A stretch of 64,000 bases of DNA from contig NZ_CP076547.1 in NCBI RefSeq assembly GCF_018889995.1, positions 2,046,001 to 2,110,000 on the forward strand, in the 5' to 3' direction. The translations under genes were made by a program, and so were the position numbers. The notes under the pieces were generated by a model. It did no database searches and was not told the DNA's origin. It worked only from the letters and a program-made list of their open reading frames with translations. The number at the start of each line of letters is the position of its first letter. The first letter of the stretch is position 1. The DNA comes from Subtercola sp. PAMC28395 (lineage in GTDB: Bacteria > Actinomycetota > Actinomycetes > Actinomycetales > Microbacteriaceae). Below, in pieces: positions 8,549-17,718 of this stretch.

Positions 8549-8560
8549 TAGTCTGTGGGC
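8549..8560 (+). promoter_or_regulatory. leaderless promoter -10 (TAGTCT)
   Basis: TAGTCT at 8549-8554, 6-nt gap, then ATG 8561. The in-frame GTG at 8555 falls inside the gap and would not be on the mRNA. Confidence 0.7.
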
Positions 8561-9457
8561 ATGCGCTGGGGTCGACTCTATTTCGCTGTGCAGGCGATCG
8601 CTGGGCTGGCCTGGTGGATCGCGGTGTTCCTCTCACCCGTCGTGCGTGAGGCTACGCTCGGTCAGCTCAACCCGACTGTCGTCGCTGTCTTCGACATGCC
8701 CCTCTTCGTGATCGCCTCTGCGTTAGCTGCGTTCGGGGTGAGGCCCGCGGCAGTGGTGAGCACTGGCTGGACGGGCGTCGTCACTCTCGGCTTGGCGACG
8801 TATGCCACGGTCACCACCGAAGCGGGTTGGGGTGTGCTGGCGATGGGCGCGGCGACGGTGGGTTCGCTGAGTGCCCTGTGCATCATCCTGTTCGGCCGTG
8901 TGCCCACCGAGTGGCTCATCAACGGCCCATTTGCCTTTCGTTCAGCCACGACGAGGCCGAAACCCGCGCGTCACGTGGCATCGACGTTCGGGCAGATCGC
9001 GGTCTTCTGGGGGTTGTTCCTGGTTGTCATTCCGCTGGTGATTGCGGCGCTCGAGCAGCGCTGGCGAGTCGGGCTCCCGTTTCCGGCGTTTGCAATTCCG
9101 CTCGGCGTTGCCGTTCTCCTCCTTGCCAGCACCCTCGGAATCTCCTCGGGGGTGATCATGTCGACGCTCGGCGACGGCACTCCACTGCCGTCGGCGATGG
9201 CCAACAGGCTGGTGATCGTGGGCCCCTACCGCTGGATCCGCAACCCCATGGCCGTCTCCGGCTTCGTTCAGGGTGTCGCGGTCGGCCTGATCCTGGAGTC
9301 GTGGCTTGTGGTTGCCTACGCCGTGGCCGGCTCTTTGCTCTGGAACTACGCCGTCAGGCCGCATGAGGAGGCAGACCTCGAGCAGCGTTTCGGCGACGAG
9401 TTTCGTAGCTACCGGGACGCGGTCCGCTGCTGGGTACCCCAGATCCCGAAGCCCTAG
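8561..9457 (+). CDS. membrane methyltransferase of the ICMT/PEMT-like family
   Basis: 298-residue polytopic membrane protein with about seven hydrophobic segments. The C-terminal part holds the signature GPYRWIRNPMAVSGF and a RPHEEADLEQRFGDEFRSYRDAVRCWVP tail shared by isoprenylcysteine carboxyl methyltransferases and related S-adenosylmethionine-dependent membrane methyltransferases. The substrate in bacteria is not known; lipids or small hydrophobic molecules are likely. The start is ATG 8561, from the leaderless promoter. Monocistronic by position: divergent from mscR and followed by a separate promoter. Confidence 0.75.
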   Translation: MRWGRLYFAVQAIAGLAWWIAVFLSPVVREATLGQLNPTVVAVFDMPLFVIASALAAFGVRPAAVVSTGWTGVVTLGLATYATVTTEAGWGVLAMGAATVGSLSALCIILFGRVPTEWLINGPFAFRSATTRPKPARHVASTFGQIAVFWGLFLVVIPLVIAALEQRWRVGLPFPAFAIPLGVAVLLLASTLGISSGVIMSTLGDGTPLPSAMANRLVIVGPYRWIRNPMAVSGFVQGVAVGLILESWLVVAYAVAGSLLWNYAVRPHEEADLEQRFGDEFRSYRDAVRCWVPQIPKP

Positions 9458-9535
9458 CAGTCACGTGAGATGAGACTGCACGAATTCCCGTGGTTAGTAT
9501 GAAGAAATGTCGTGTGCACCTGTGGCTGTTTGTAA

Positions 9536-9547
9536 TACAATCAGTCC
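9536..9547 (+). promoter_or_regulatory. leaderless promoter -10 (TACAAT) for the toxin-antitoxin-like ORF
   Basis: TACAAT at 9536-9541 is followed by 6 nt and ATG 9548. Confidence 0.7.
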
Positions 9548-10024
9548 ATGAAATTCACGCGGTTCGAGATTGAACTGCTTGCTGACGATTGGCCCTTTGA
9601 AATCGACCATCAGGTCGCTCACCTGTTCAAGCATCCGAAGCTCGGGGTGCAGGACATCGCCGATATCTGGGCGAGCGACCCGCTCTTCTATCCTGCTGAA
9701 CCTCCAGCACACTGGCTGATGGTCGCCGAGGTCGAAGGTCGAGTGCTGATGGTTCCGTTGGGGGTTGGCGAGGATGTACAAGGAGGATCGATGAATACGA
9801 AGATGACGCCCGACGAAGAGTTCGAGTTCTACGCCAAACCCGAGAACCAGGTGCCGACTGGCCCCGCGGTTCGTCGCCGCAAGCGGTTGAGCGAGCCAGT
9901 ACCTGTGCGATTTCCAGACGATTTGCTGCAGAGAGTTCGGGAGAAGGCCGAGGCAGATGATCGGTCGGTTTCGAGTTGGATCCGTCGAGCAGTGGAGCAT
10001 GAACTCGACAGGAACGCGAGCTGA
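9548..10024 (+). CDS. in-frame fusion of a truncated toxin-like domain with a ribbon-helix-helix antitoxin
   Basis: A single 158-codon frame with two parts. Residues 1-73 (KHPKLGVQDIADIWASDP ... HWLMVAEVEGRVLMVPL) resemble the front of BrnT-like toxins of the RelE superfamily, but stop before the C-terminal strands that carry the arginine-rich active site. Residues 82-158 are a complete CopG/BrnA-type antitoxin: acidic leader, then EPVPVRFPDDLLQRVREKAEADDRSVSSWIRRAVEHEL. The junction holds a perfect ribosome site and an internal ATG at 9791, which a normal toxin-antitoxin operon would have between two genes. The simplest reading is an in-frame deletion that removed the toxin's end and stop. 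Toxin family assignment is tentative. Confidence 0.6.
   Translation: MKFTRFEIELLADDWPFEIDHQVAHLFKHPKLGVQDIADIWASDPLFYPAEPPAHWLMVAEVEGRVLMVPLGVGEDVQGGSMNTKMTPDEEFEFYAKPENQVPTGPAVRRRKRLSEPVPVRFPDDLLQRVREKAEADDRSVSSWIRRAVEHELDRNAS
9780..9790 (+). promoter_or_regulatory. internal Shine-Dalgarno for the antitoxin
   Basis: AAGGAGG (9780-9786) lies 4 nt before ATG 9791, inside the longer open frame. Ribosomes can start here independently of the upstream leaderless start. Confidence 0.8.
9791..10024 (+). CDS. CopG/ribbon-helix-helix antitoxin-like protein (internal start)
   Basis: 77-residue product expected from the internal ribosome site. The C-terminal half has the ribbon-helix-helix pattern: strand PVPVRFP, helix DDLLQRVREKAEADD, turn, helix SVSSWIRRAVEHEL. 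As a dimer it would bind DNA and repress its own promoter. It shares frame and stop with the fused ORF, so the cell could contain both a 158- and a 77-residue form. Confidence 0.7.
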   Translation: MNTKMTPDEEFEFYAKPENQVPTGPAVRRRKRLSEPVPVRFPDDLLQRVREKAEADDRSVSSWIRRAVEHELDRNAS

Positions 10025-10054
10025 GGTGAGCCCTCGGTAAGGCATGATCGAAGG

Positions 10055-12652
10055 ATGACGGATGCCCAGCTCGACTCGCGCCTGTCGCTGATCAACTACC
10101 TGCCCGACGTCGCCGCCGACGGTGATGCCGGTACCGCCGCCCAGGCCGACCCCGACGAGCTCTTCGAACGCTTCAGCGAGTACACACTCTCGCGCGGCCT
10201 AACGCTGTACCCGGCGCAGGAGGAGGCGATCATTGAGATCGTCTCCGGCGCCAACCTCATCCTCAGTACACCGACAGGCACCGGAAAGTCGCTGGTCGCC
10301 GTAGCGGCACACTTCGCAGCCCTCGCCGATGGTCGCCGCACCTTCTACACCGCTCCCATCAAAGCGCTCGTCTCCGAGAAGTTCTTCGCTCTGGTCGAGA
10401 TCTTCGGCCCGAGCAACGTCGGCATGGTCACCGGCGATTCGAGCGTGAATCCCGACGCACCCATCATCTGTTGCACCGCCGAGATCCTCGCCAACATCGC
10501 GCTGCGTCATGGCGCAGATGCCCCTGTCGACCAGGTCGTGATGGACGAATTCCACTTCTACTCCGATCCCGAGCGCGGCTGGGCATGGCAGGTGCCCCTG
10601 CTCACCCTCCCGAACGTGCAGTTCATCCTCATGTCGGCCACCCTCGGCGACGTGACCTGGCTCTCGAAAGACCTGACCGCGCGCACCAATCGCGAAACAG
10701 CGGTGGTCACCGGCGTCGAACGACCCGTGCCGTTGAACTACTACTACGCCACGACGCCGGCCCACGAGACGGTCGAAGACCTGCTGCAGACCGGCCAGTC
10801 CCCGGTGTATATCGTGCACTTCTCGCAACTGGCTGCGCTCGAGCGGGCCCAGGCGCTGTCGAGCATCAAGATCGTGAGCCGAGAACAACGGGATGCGATC
10901 GCCGAGGCGATCGGTGACTTCCGTTTCACGACGAACTTCGGCCGCACCCTCTCGCGGCTCATCCGTGCCGGAATCGGGGTTCACCACGCCGGCATGCTGC
11001 CGAAGTATCGCCGGCTCGTAGAGCAGCTCGCCCAGCAGGGCCAGCTGCGGGTCATCTGCGGCACCGACACACTGGGTGTGGGCATCAATGTGCCCATCCG
11101 TACCGTTCTGCTGACGGCGTTGACGAAGTTCGATGGCACGCGGATGCGCCAGCTCACCGCTCGCGAGTTCCACCAGATCGCCGGCCGCGCCGGCCGCGCA
11201 GGATTCGACACCGCGGGCACTGTCGTGGCGCAGGCGCCAGAGCACGAGACAGAGAACGCCCGTCTTGTAGCCAAGGCGGGAGACGACCCCAAGAAGCTCA
11301 AGAAGGTCGTGAAGAAGCGCGCACCGGAGGGCTTCGTCTCGTGGGGGGAGCCGAGTTTCAACCGGCTCATCGCGGCCGAACCAGAGACGCTCACCTCGAG
11401 CATGCAGATCACCCACGCGATGCTGTTGAACGTGATCGGGCGTGGGGGAGACGCGTTCACCAACGTGCGAAAGCTGCTCGAAGACAACCACGAACCGCGT
11501 CACCGTCAGCTCGACCTCGATCGACAGGCGCTGGCGATCTACCGAACGCTCCGAACCGCGGGCATCGTGGAGCAACTGCCACCGGATGCCGATGGCCGGG
11601 TGATCATCCGTCTCACCGTCGACCTGCAACCGAACTTCGCGCTCAACCAGCCGTTGTCGCCGCTCGCGCTCGCGGTGTTCGACCTGCTCGGCCCCGAATC
11701 GCCGACGTATGCGCTCGACATGATCTCGGTGCTCGAGGCCACGCTCGACGACCCGCGGCCGGTGCTCTCAGCCCAGCAGTTCCAGGCCAAGGGCGAGGCC
11801 GTCGCGGCAATGAAGTCCGAGGGCATCGAGTACGACCAGCGAATGGAACTGCTCGAACAGATCACGCACCCCAAGCCTCTGGAGGAGCTGCTGGCTGCCG
11901 CCTTCGAGACCTACAAAGCCTCGCAACCGTGGGTCGGTGACTTCGAACTCAGCCCGAAGACCGTGGTGCGCGACATGTACGAGCGGGCGATGACGTTCAA
12001 CGACTACATCGGGTACTACAAGCTGAACCGGTCAGAGGGGCTGGTGCTCCGGTACTTCTCCGATGCTTTCCGCGCGGCGCGGGCGACGATCCCCGACGAG
12101 GCGAAGACCGAAGACCTGCTCGACCTCATCGAGTGGCTGGGCGAGCTCGTGCGCCAGGTCGACTCGAGCCTGCTCGACGAGTGGGAGGAGCTGACGAACC
12201 CCGCCGACATCCAGGGTGAGGCCGACGAGGTCGCGTCCCATGGTCGCGGGGTCACCGCCGTGCTACCGCCGGCACCTCGCAGCGTCGTGTCGAACGCGCG
12301 GGCATTTCGGATCCTGGTGCGCAACGAACTCTTCCGCCGGGTGCAGCTGGCTGCGCTCGACAAGGTCGACGACCTGGGCGAGCTCGACGGCCCCGGCGGC
12401 TTCAGCCGCGACCGGTGGGCTGATGCCCTCGACGGCTACTACGGCGAATACGACTCGATCGGCACGGCCGGCGACGCGCGCAGTGCTTCGATGCTCACCA
12501 TCACGGAGGGCTCGTCGGTCTGGCGTGTACGGCAGACCTTTGACGACCCTGCGGGCGACCATGACTGGGGCATCGACGCCGAGGTCGACCTCGCGGAGTC
12601 GGCCGAGCAGGGCGTGGCGATCATCCGGGTGACGGGCGTCAACCGCCTCTGA
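10055..12652 (+). CDS. DEAD/DEAH-box helicase with DUF3516 domain (Ski2-like)
   Basis: 865-residue ATP-dependent nucleic-acid helicase of the actinobacterial DUF3516 family. Motif I STPTGTGKS is at residues 71-79, motif II is DEFH (VVMDEFHFYSDPERGWAW), motif III MSATLG, motif V GTDTLGVGINVP, and motif VI HQIAGRAGRAG. The DEFH box and the layout place it with Ski2/Mtr4-like RNA helicases rather than DEAD-box RNA chaperones. The C-terminal 400 residues are the family-specific domain. Its RNA target is unknown. The start ATG 10055 follows a CATGAT box by 6 nt; the same stretch contains GAAGG as a weak ribosome site. Confidence 0.9.
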   Translation: MTDAQLDSRLSLINYLPDVAADGDAGTAAQADPDELFERFSEYTLSRGLTLYPAQEEAIIEIVSGANLILSTPTGTGKSLVAVAAHFAALADGRRTFYTAPIKALVSEKFFALVEIFGPSNVGMVTGDSSVNPDAPIICCTAEILANIALRHGADAPVDQVVMDEFHFYSDPERGWAWQVPLLTLPNVQFILMSATLGDVTWLSKDLTARTNRETAVVTGVERPVPLNYYYATTPAHETVEDLLQTGQSPVYIVHFSQLAALERAQALSSIKIVSREQRDAIAEAIGDFRFTTNFGRTLSRLIRAGIGVHHAGMLPKYRRLVEQLAQQGQLRVICGTDTLGVGINVPIRTVLLTALTKFDGTRMRQLTAREFHQIAGRAGRAGFDTAGTVVAQAPEHETENARLVAKAGDDPKKLKKVVKKRAPEGFVSWGEPSFNRLIAAEPETLTSSMQITHAMLLNVIGRGGDAFTNVRKLLEDNHEPRHRQLDLDRQALAIYRTLRTAGIVEQLPPDADGRVIIRLTVDLQPNFALNQPLSPLALAVFDLLGPESPTYALDMISVLEATLDDPRPVLSAQQFQAKGEAVAAMKSEGIEYDQRMELLEQITHPKPLEELLAAAFETYKASQPWVGDFELSPKTVVRDMYERAMTFNDYIGYYKLNRSEGLVLRYFSDAFRAARATIPDEAKTEDLLDLIEWLGELVRQVDSSLLDEWEELTNPADIQGEADEVASHGRGVTAVLPPAPRSVVSNARAFRILVRNELFRRVQLAALDKVDDLGELDGPGGFSRDRWADALDGYYGEYDSIGTAGDARSASMLTITEGSSVWRVRQTFDDPAGDHDWGIDAEVDLAESAEQGVAIIRVTGVNRL

Positions 12653-12676
12653 CTCCAGTTTCCGCACCTGCGGCGA

Positions 12677-12689
12677 TATAGTCGTATTC
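12677..12689 (+). promoter_or_regulatory. leaderless promoter -10 (TATAGT) of the molybdate operon
   Basis: TATAGT at 12677-12682, 7-nt gap, ATG 12690. It is the only promoter seen upstream of the regulator-modABC cluster. Confidence 0.75.
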
Positions 12690-13094
12690 ATGCCGCAGAT
12701 CAGGATCAGGGATGCCGCGCTCTACGTTGGCGTCAGTGACGACACCGTGCGCCGCTGGGTCGACAATGAGCTGTTGTCGAGCAGCAAAGACGACTCGGGC
12801 AAGACGGTGGTCGACGGCTTCGAACTGGCCCAGCTGGTGAAGAAGAACGCCGTCGCGATGGCCGACCCCTCCGGAGTGGGGCGGTCTGCCCGAAATTCGT
12901 TCGTGGGGCTGGTCACAGCGATCACCATGGACACGGTGATGGCCCAGGTCGAACTGCAGTGCGGGCCCCACCGCGTGGTTTCGCTCATGTCGAGTGAGGC
13001 AGTTCGCGAGCTGGGACTCGAGCTGGGCTCCGTTGCCGTCGCTGTCGTGAAAGCCACGACGGTCATCGTTGAGACACCGATGGGAAAGATGTGA
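12690..13094 (+). CDS. helix-turn-helix/TOBE (Mop) domain molybdate-responsive regulator
   Basis: 134-residue protein joining two small domains. Residues 3-30 are an excisionase/MerR-like helix-turn-helix (IRIRDAALYVGVSDDTVRRWVDNELL). Residues 68-131 form one Mop/TOBE domain (NSFVGLVTAITMDTVMAQVELQCGPHRVVSLMS ... VAVAVVKATTVIVE), which binds molybdate or tungstate in related proteins. It is the first gene of the modABC operon and overlaps modA by 4 bases (GTGA), so it is probably the local, ModE-like molybdate sensor. This assignment rests on domain content and position. Confidence 0.8.
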   Translation: MPQIRIRDAALYVGVSDDTVRRWVDNELLSSSKDDSGKTVVDGFELAQLVKKNAVAMADPSGVGRSARNSFVGLVTAITMDTVMAQVELQCGPHRVVSLMSSEAVRELGLELGSVAVAVVKATTVIVETPMGKM

Positions 13095-13939
13095 AGAGGA
13101 TCGTTCTGCCGGGCCGCACGAAGGTGGCCAGAAGAGTAGCTGCCACGCTGGTTGCCGCAGCTGTGCTCACGGGCGCGGCCGCCTGCACCTCCACGTCGGC
13201 TCCGGTCGGCACGGCGGCCGCTGGGACGGCTTCGGCCACAGCGACCCCCACGCCGACTCCGAAGGGCACGATCGTCGTCTTCGCCGCCGCTTCGCTGAAG
13301 CCGACCTTCACGGCGCTTGCCACGAAATTCGAAGCCGCCAATCCGGGCACGACCGTCACGCTGAACTTCGCCGGTTCGAGTGATCTCGTCACGCAGATCA
13401 CCTCCGGTGCACCAGCAGATGTCTTCGCGTCTGCCGACGCGAAGAACATGAAGAAACTCACCGACGCCTCGGAGATCATGGGAACACCGGTGAACTTCGC
13501 CACCAACACTCTCGAGATCGCGGTGCCGCTCGACAATCCGGCCCATGTCTCCAGCTTCGGCGACCTCGGTAAAGCGAGAGTGAGAACGGTCATCTGTGCG
13601 CCGCAGGTGCCCTGCGGCGCAGCCACAGCGACCATCGAGACCGCAACCAGCGTGACGATCCCTGCTGTGAGCGAGGAGTCGTCGGTGACCGATGTGCTCG
13701 GCAAGGTCGCCTCGGGTGAAGCCGACGCCGGGTTGGTCTACGTCACCGATGTCAAGGCATCGGGTTCCACTGTGCTCGGCGTACCGTTCGCCGAAGCGTC
13801 GCAGGCTGTCAATACCTACCCGATCGGTGTCGTGGCAACGACGAAGAACCAGACGCTCTCCGAGGCGTTCATCGCCTATGTGACCGGCTCTGTGGGCCGG
13901 GGTGTTCTCCAGGCGGCGGGTTTCGGTGCCGTCCCTTAG
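13091..13939 (+). CDS. modA: molybdate ABC transporter substrate-binding lipoprotein
   Basis: Captures molybdate outside the membrane and delivers it to ModB. 282 aa. The first 33 residues are a lipoprotein signal ending in LTGAAAC, then a Thr/Ala/Pro linker. The mature part has the family motifs [38 protein letters not shown] and a late [12 protein letters not shown]. The GTG start at 13091 overlaps the TGA of the upstream regulator (GTGA). Substrate assignment follows from family similarity and the Mop-domain neighbour. Confidence 0.93.
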   Translation: MKRIVLPGRTKVARRVAATLVAAAVLTGAAACTSTSAPVGTAAAGTASATATPTPTPKGTIVVFAAASLKPTFTALATKFEAANPGTTVTLNFAGSSDLVTQITSGAPADVFASADAKNMKKLTDASEIMGTPVNFATNTLEIAVPLDNPAHVSSFGDLGKARVRTVICAPQVPCGAATATIETATSVTIPAVSEESSVTDVLGKVASGEADAGLVYVTDVKASGSTVLGVPFAEASQAVNTYPIGVVATTKNQTLSEAFIAYVTGSVGRGVLQAAGFGAVP

Positions 13940-14792
13940 CGTGCTTTCCTCCGCCCGTTCCCGCCGACGTTCGCCGGCAGGGTGGGCCGGCAGCTCGGGT
14001 GGCGTTCCGCGCTGGGTGATTGCGGCGGCGATCGTGGGTGCCGCGTTCGTGCTGCTGCCCCTCGTCGCGATCGTCACACGCGTCGACTGGGCCCAGTTCA
14101 TTCCGCTGGTGACGTCGCCGTCGTCGCTCGACGCCCTGTGGCTGAGCCTTCGAACCTCGCTTGCCGCGACCATATTGTGCATCGTGTTCGGAGTGCCCCT
14201 CGCTCTGGTCCTGGCCCGAACCCGCTTCACCGGGCAGAAGGTGCTTCGTTCGCTCGTGTTGCTCCCGCTTGTTCTGCCACCGGTGGTCGGCGGAATCGCG
14301 CTGCTCTACACCTTCGGCCGGCGGGGGCTTCTCGGCGGCGCGTTCGACGTGCTGGGCATCCAGATCGCCTTCTCATCGACCGCCGTCGTTCTCGCCCAGA
14401 CCTTCGTCGCGCTGCCGTTTCTTGTGCTCAGCCTCGAGGGCGCGCTGCGCACGGTCGGCACGCGCTACGAAGCCGTGGCGGCAACGCTTGGTGCTCGCCC
14501 CACTGGCGTGCTGTGGAGGGTGACTCTGCCCCTGGTGGCCCCCGCCGTCATTTCGGGTGCAGTGCTGTCGTTTGCCAGGGCACTGGGCGAGTTCGGCGCG
14601 ACACTCACCTTCGCTGGCAGCCTCCAGGGTGTCACCCGCACCTTGCCTCTCGAGATCTACCTGCAGCGCGAGACTGACCCAGAGGCTGCCGTTGCTCTCT
14701 CGCTGGTGTTGGTGATCGTTGCCGTGCTCGTCGTTCTGCTCTCGCACCAGATCGCCACTCATGCGCGGTTCAGGCTCGAGGCCACGCCGTGA
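13926..14792 (+). CDS. modB: molybdate ABC transporter permease
   Basis: Polytopic permease that forms the molybdate channel. The ABC-permease coupling loop is [32 protein letters not shown], and at least five hydrophobic segments are evident. The start is uncertain: GTG 13926 overlaps the modA stop and has AGGCGG 9 nt upstream, while GTG 13941 follows that stop directly; GTG 13902 seems too far inside modA. The C-terminus overlaps modC by 4 bases. Confidence 0.92.
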   Translation: MPSLSVLSSARSRRRSPAGWAGSSGGVPRWVIAAAIVGAAFVLLPLVAIVTRVDWAQFIPLVTSPSSLDALWLSLRTSLAATILCIVFGVPLALVLARTRFTGQKVLRSLVLLPLVLPPVVGGIALLYTFGRRGLLGGAFDVLGIQIAFSSTAVVLAQTFVALPFLVLSLEGALRTVGTRYEAVAATLGARPTGVLWRVTLPLVAPAVISGAVLSFARALGEFGATLTFAGSLQGVTRTLPLEIYLQRETDPEAAVALSLVLVIVAVLVVLLSHQIATHARFRLEATP

Positions 14793-15859
14793 CCTTCACG
14801 ATTCGAGCGCGAGTGGATGCCCGGGGCTTCGACCTCGAATTGACCGTGGCCGATGGCGAAACGGTCGCCGTCCTCGGGCCGAACGGCGCCGGCAAGTCGA
14901 CGCTGCTCGCCATCGCAGCAGGACTCCTCACGCCCGACAGCGGCCGTGCCACACTCGACGGCCAGACGCTCTTCGACCTGCCAGGCACGCGCAGAGGTGC
15001 CTCTGTCACTGCAACAACCACCAGCGTCACCACCGCCACCGACGTCACCCGGGGCGGCGGCGCTGCCCCTCGCTCTGTGTGGATCGCTCCGCATGCCCGC
15101 AGTATCTCGCTGCTGGCACAGGAGGCGCTGCTCTTCCCGCACCTCAGCGTGCTCGACAATGTCGCGTTCGGCCCGCGCAGCCTCGGGCTCAGCATCCGCG
15201 AGGCCCGCCGCTCGGCGATTCGCTGGCTCGACGAAGTGGATGCCCGTGACCTCGCTGCGCGCAGGCCGACCGAACTCTCGGGGGGTCAGGCCCAGCGCAT
15301 CGCCCTCGCTCGTGCGCTGGCGTCGGAGCCTTCGCTGCTTCTCCTCGACGAACCGCTCTCCGCCCTCGATGTGGCAGTGGCGCCGACTCTCCGCAGAACA
15401 CTCCGGAGGGTTCTCGAGGGCCGCAGTGCCATCATCGTCACCCATGACATCCTCGATGCCTATCTGCTCGCCGATACGGTCGTGATCGTCGAAGACGGGC
15501 GCATCGTCGAACAGGGTTCGACGGCCGAGGTGTTCGAACGGCCCCGGAGCGGTTTCGCCGCTGACCTCGTCGGTCTCGTGGTGGTGCGAAGTGACGGCGA
15601 GACGCGTGCGGTCCGGCCCTCGGCGGTGACGCTGTCGCTGGCCGAACCTGTGCTGCACGCCGACAGAACCGTGCTGATGGGCCAGATTCGAGACATCGAA
15701 CCGCGCGGTGACGTCGTGCGTGTGCACTCCGAGAGTGTGGCTGCCGACCTCCACCCACGGCTCGCTGCAGAGCTCGACCTCGTTGCCGGGCAGCGGGCGT
15801 GGTTCAGCTTCGTGACGGCCGACGCGGTGGCATACACGGGTGCCCCGACCGCCGGTTGA
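14789..15859 (+). CDS. modC: molybdate ABC transporter ATP-binding protein
   Basis: ATPase that powers ModB. 356 aa. Walker [10 protein letters not shown] is at residues 30-38, the Q-loop is around 108-112, the signature is LSGGQAQR, Walker [13 protein letters not shown] and the H-loop [12 protein letters not shown]-terminal TOBE-like region (about 290-350) is consistent with molybdate regulation. Residues 68-100 are an unusual Thr/Ala/Gly-rich insertion just before the Q-loop. The GTG start overlaps the modB stop (GTGA at 14789-14792). The stop is only 5 bp from that of the converging prenyltransferase gene. Confidence 0.93.
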   Translation: MTFTIRARVDARGFDLELTVADGETVAVLGPNGAGKSTLLAIAAGLLTPDSGRATLDGQTLFDLPGTRRGASVTATTTSVTTATDVTRGGGAAPRSVWIAPHARSISLLAQEALLFPHLSVLDNVAFGPRSLGLSIREARRSAIRWLDEVDARDLAARRPTELSGGQAQRIALARALASEPSLLLLDEPLSALDVAVAPTLRRTLRRVLEGRSAIIVTHDILDAYLLADTVVIVEDGRIVEQGSTAEVFERPRSGFAADLVGLVVVRSDGETRAVRPSAVTLSLAEPVLHADRTVLMGQIRDIEPRGDVVRVHSESVAADLHPRLAAELDLVAGQRAWFSFVTADAVAYTGAPTAG

Positions 15860-15864
15860 CCACC

Positions 15865-16803
15865 TCAGGCGATGAGGCGTGAACCCGACAGGTCAAGCAG
15901 CACCACGTCGATCAGCGCGCTGGCGATGATCAGCTGGAACAGCAGCCTGCTCGGTGGTCGGGTCAGCACCAGCCATACTCCGAACGCCGCGATCACCAGC
16001 CCGATGGCAAAGCCGATGAGGCCGAGAAGGCTGGGTGCAGCAGCGGCGACTGTCGCATCGCTGTAACGGGAGGGTGCGCCCGGCGCACCTCCGGCGGCTG
16101 GCATCAACAGGCCGCCGAACGTGACCATCACCGAGGCCAGAAGAAGCGAACCGAACGCCACCAGGCCAGACCCGACGCGACCCAGTCGGTGCGGCAGCCC
16201 GTTCACCCCTGCGGCCCGGTCGTCCTCGAGGTCGGGAAGCACATTCGCAAAATGGGCAGCGAGCCCGAGCAGGGAGCCCGTCGCGACCACCCACCACGCC
16301 GCAACGGCCGGGGGAGTCGCTGCGAGCGTGACCACCATCGGCAGTAACCCGAAACTCACCACGTACGGCAGCCACGAGTACTGCGTCTTCTTCAGCCACA
16401 GGTTGTACGAGAGCCCCGAGGCCGTCAGAACAATGCTCGCTGCAGCAGCGTCGATACCCAGTGCGAACGACAGCGGGATGACCGCCAGTGCGGCCACGAT
16501 GAACGCCGTGCGCACGGTCGAGACGGCGACGGCCCCGGTTGCCACGGGCTTGTCGGTTCTGCCGGCATCGACGTCGCGCCGGGCATCCAGCCAGTCGTTC
16601 GACCAGCCGATTGCGAGTTGGCCGGCCAGGATCGCAGCACCCACGGTGGCAACGCGAACAGGCGCGAGGCCGATCGTGATGGAGAGAATGACCGAGAGAG
16701 CGGTGACCGCAGCAGTCGGGCCGGGGTGACACGCGGCGATCAGGGCCAGCACCACATTGTCACCCCTTTTGGGGGTGCGGCGGGGTGAACCGATTTCCGT
16801 CAC
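15865..16803 (-). CDS. UbiA-family prenyltransferase
   Basis: Integral membrane enzyme of 312 aa that transfers a polyprenyl chain to an aromatic or sugar-phosphate acceptor. The first Asp-rich motif is SNDWLDARRDVDAGRTDKP (ND-x2-D-x3-D) and the second is DLEDDRAAGVNGLPHRLG, both needed for Mg-pyrophosphate binding. About eight hydrophobic helices. It could be a menaquinone-type (MenA-like) or another UbiA enzyme; the sequence alone does not fix the acceptor. The GTG start has GGGAGGA 3-4 nt upstream and is separated by only 29 bp from the divergent deacetylase start. Confidence 0.8.
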   Translation of the reverse strand: MTEIGSPRRTPKRGDNVVLALIAACHPGPTAAVTALSVILSITIGLAPVRVATVGAAILAGQLAIGWSNDWLDARRDVDAGRTDKPVATGAVAVSTVRTAFIVAALAVIPLSFALGIDAAAASIVLTASGLSYNLWLKKTQYSWLPYVVSFGLLPMVVTLAATPPAVAAWWVVATGSLLGLAAHFANVLPDLEDDRAAGVNGLPHRLGRVGSGLVAFGSLLLASVMVTFGGLLMPAAGGAPGAPSRYSDATVAAAAPSLLGLIGFAIGLVIAAFGVWLVLTRPPSRLLFQLIIASALIDVVLLDLSGSRLIA

Positions 16804-16818
16804 TGTTCCTCCCGTCCC

Positions 16819-16832
16819 GATACTGTGGGTGC
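16819..16832 (+). promoter_or_regulatory. leaderless promoter -10 (GATACT) for the deacetylase
   Basis: GATACT at 16819-16824, 8-nt gap, GTG 16833. The box lies within the 29-bp gap shared with the divergent UbiA gene, so the two promoters must overlap. Confidence 0.6.
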
Positions 16833-17672
16833 GTGCAACGTCGACTGTTTCTCATTTTGGCCGCCACCGGCGTTGTGGCGACTGCGACGGCGTGTGCATC
16901 GACGCCTCAAACTACCCCAGTCGCGGCAGGCGCGACACCCCGCGCGCCGGTGACGCGCACACCCACCCCGACCGCAACGCCCGCACCGATGCCGACACCC
17001 ACCCCCACTCCGACACCCGTTCCGTCGCAGAGTGCACCGGCACTGGCCAAAGTCGCCATCCCCGAGGGTGTCATGACCGACCTTCCGGGAGAGGGCAAGC
17101 TCCTCGCCTGGACGGTCGATGACGGCTCGAACAGCGAGGTGATTCGCAAGTACGTTGAATTCGCGAAGAAGACGGGCACCCGGCTGACCTTCTTCGTGAA
17201 TGGCACCTATCCCGGCTGGACGGAGAATGCAGAACTGTTGCGCCCTCTCGTGAAGACCGGCCAGATCCAGCTCGGCAACCACACCTGGGATCACGCCGAC
17301 CTCACCTCGCTCTCTGACGACGGCGTCATCGACGAACTCCAGAAGAACCACGACTTCCTGATGAACACCTTCGGGGTGGATGCCCGGCCCTTCTATCGCC
17401 CACCATTCGGTTATCGCAACCACCACACCGACCATCTCGCAGCGAAGATCGGCTACACGACGCCGGTCATGTGGTACGGCTCGCTGTCAGACAGCGGATT
17501 GATCACCGACCAGCAGGTGGTCGACTTCGCGACACAGTGGTTCCTGCCGCAGCACATCGTCATCGGGCATCTGAACTTCCTGCCGGTGACGGAGGTCTTC
17601 CCCCAACTCGAGAACCTGATCACCAGTCGCGGGTTGCAGACCGTCACACTGAACGATGTCTTCGTTCACTGA
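16833..17672 (+). CDS. polysaccharide deacetylase (NodB-like) lipoprotein
   Basis: Secreted carbohydrate esterase family 4 protein, 279 aa, expected to remove N- or O-acetyl groups from cell-wall glycans. The N-terminal signal ends at C21 (TATAC), so it is a probable lipoprotein, followed by a Pro/Thr linker of about 40 residues that spaces it from the membrane. The NodB domain shows WTVDDGS (catalytic and metal Asp), NHTWDH (metal histidines) and RPPFGYRN. The start is GTG 16833; the longer frame from 16785 would spoil the signal peptide. Confidence 0.85.
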   Translation: MQRRLFLILAATGVVATATACASTPQTTPVAAGATPRAPVTRTPTPTATPAPMPTPTPTPTPVPSQSAPALAKVAIPEGVMTDLPGEGKLLAWTVDDGSNSEVIRKYVEFAKKTGTRLTFFVNGTYPGWTENAELLRPLVKTGQIQLGNHTWDHADLTSLSDDGVIDELQKNHDFLMNTFGVDARPFYRPPFGYRNHHTDHLAAKIGYTTPVMWYGSLSDSGLITDQQVVDFATQWFLPQHIVIGHLNFLPVTEVFPQLENLITSRGLQTVTLNDVFVH

Positions 17673-17718
17673 ATTCGCTCCATGAGCAGCCGCGTTGCGT
17701 GTCGCTGCCGGGCGACAC

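Noticed and set aside
10199..11629. 476-codon open frame antisense to the helicase
   Set aside because: A shadow frame of a high-GC gene with intact helicase motifs on the other strand.
13902..13925. modB start at GTG 13902
   Set aside because: It would overlap modA by 38 bases with no ribosome site; GTG 13926 or 13941 is more plausible.
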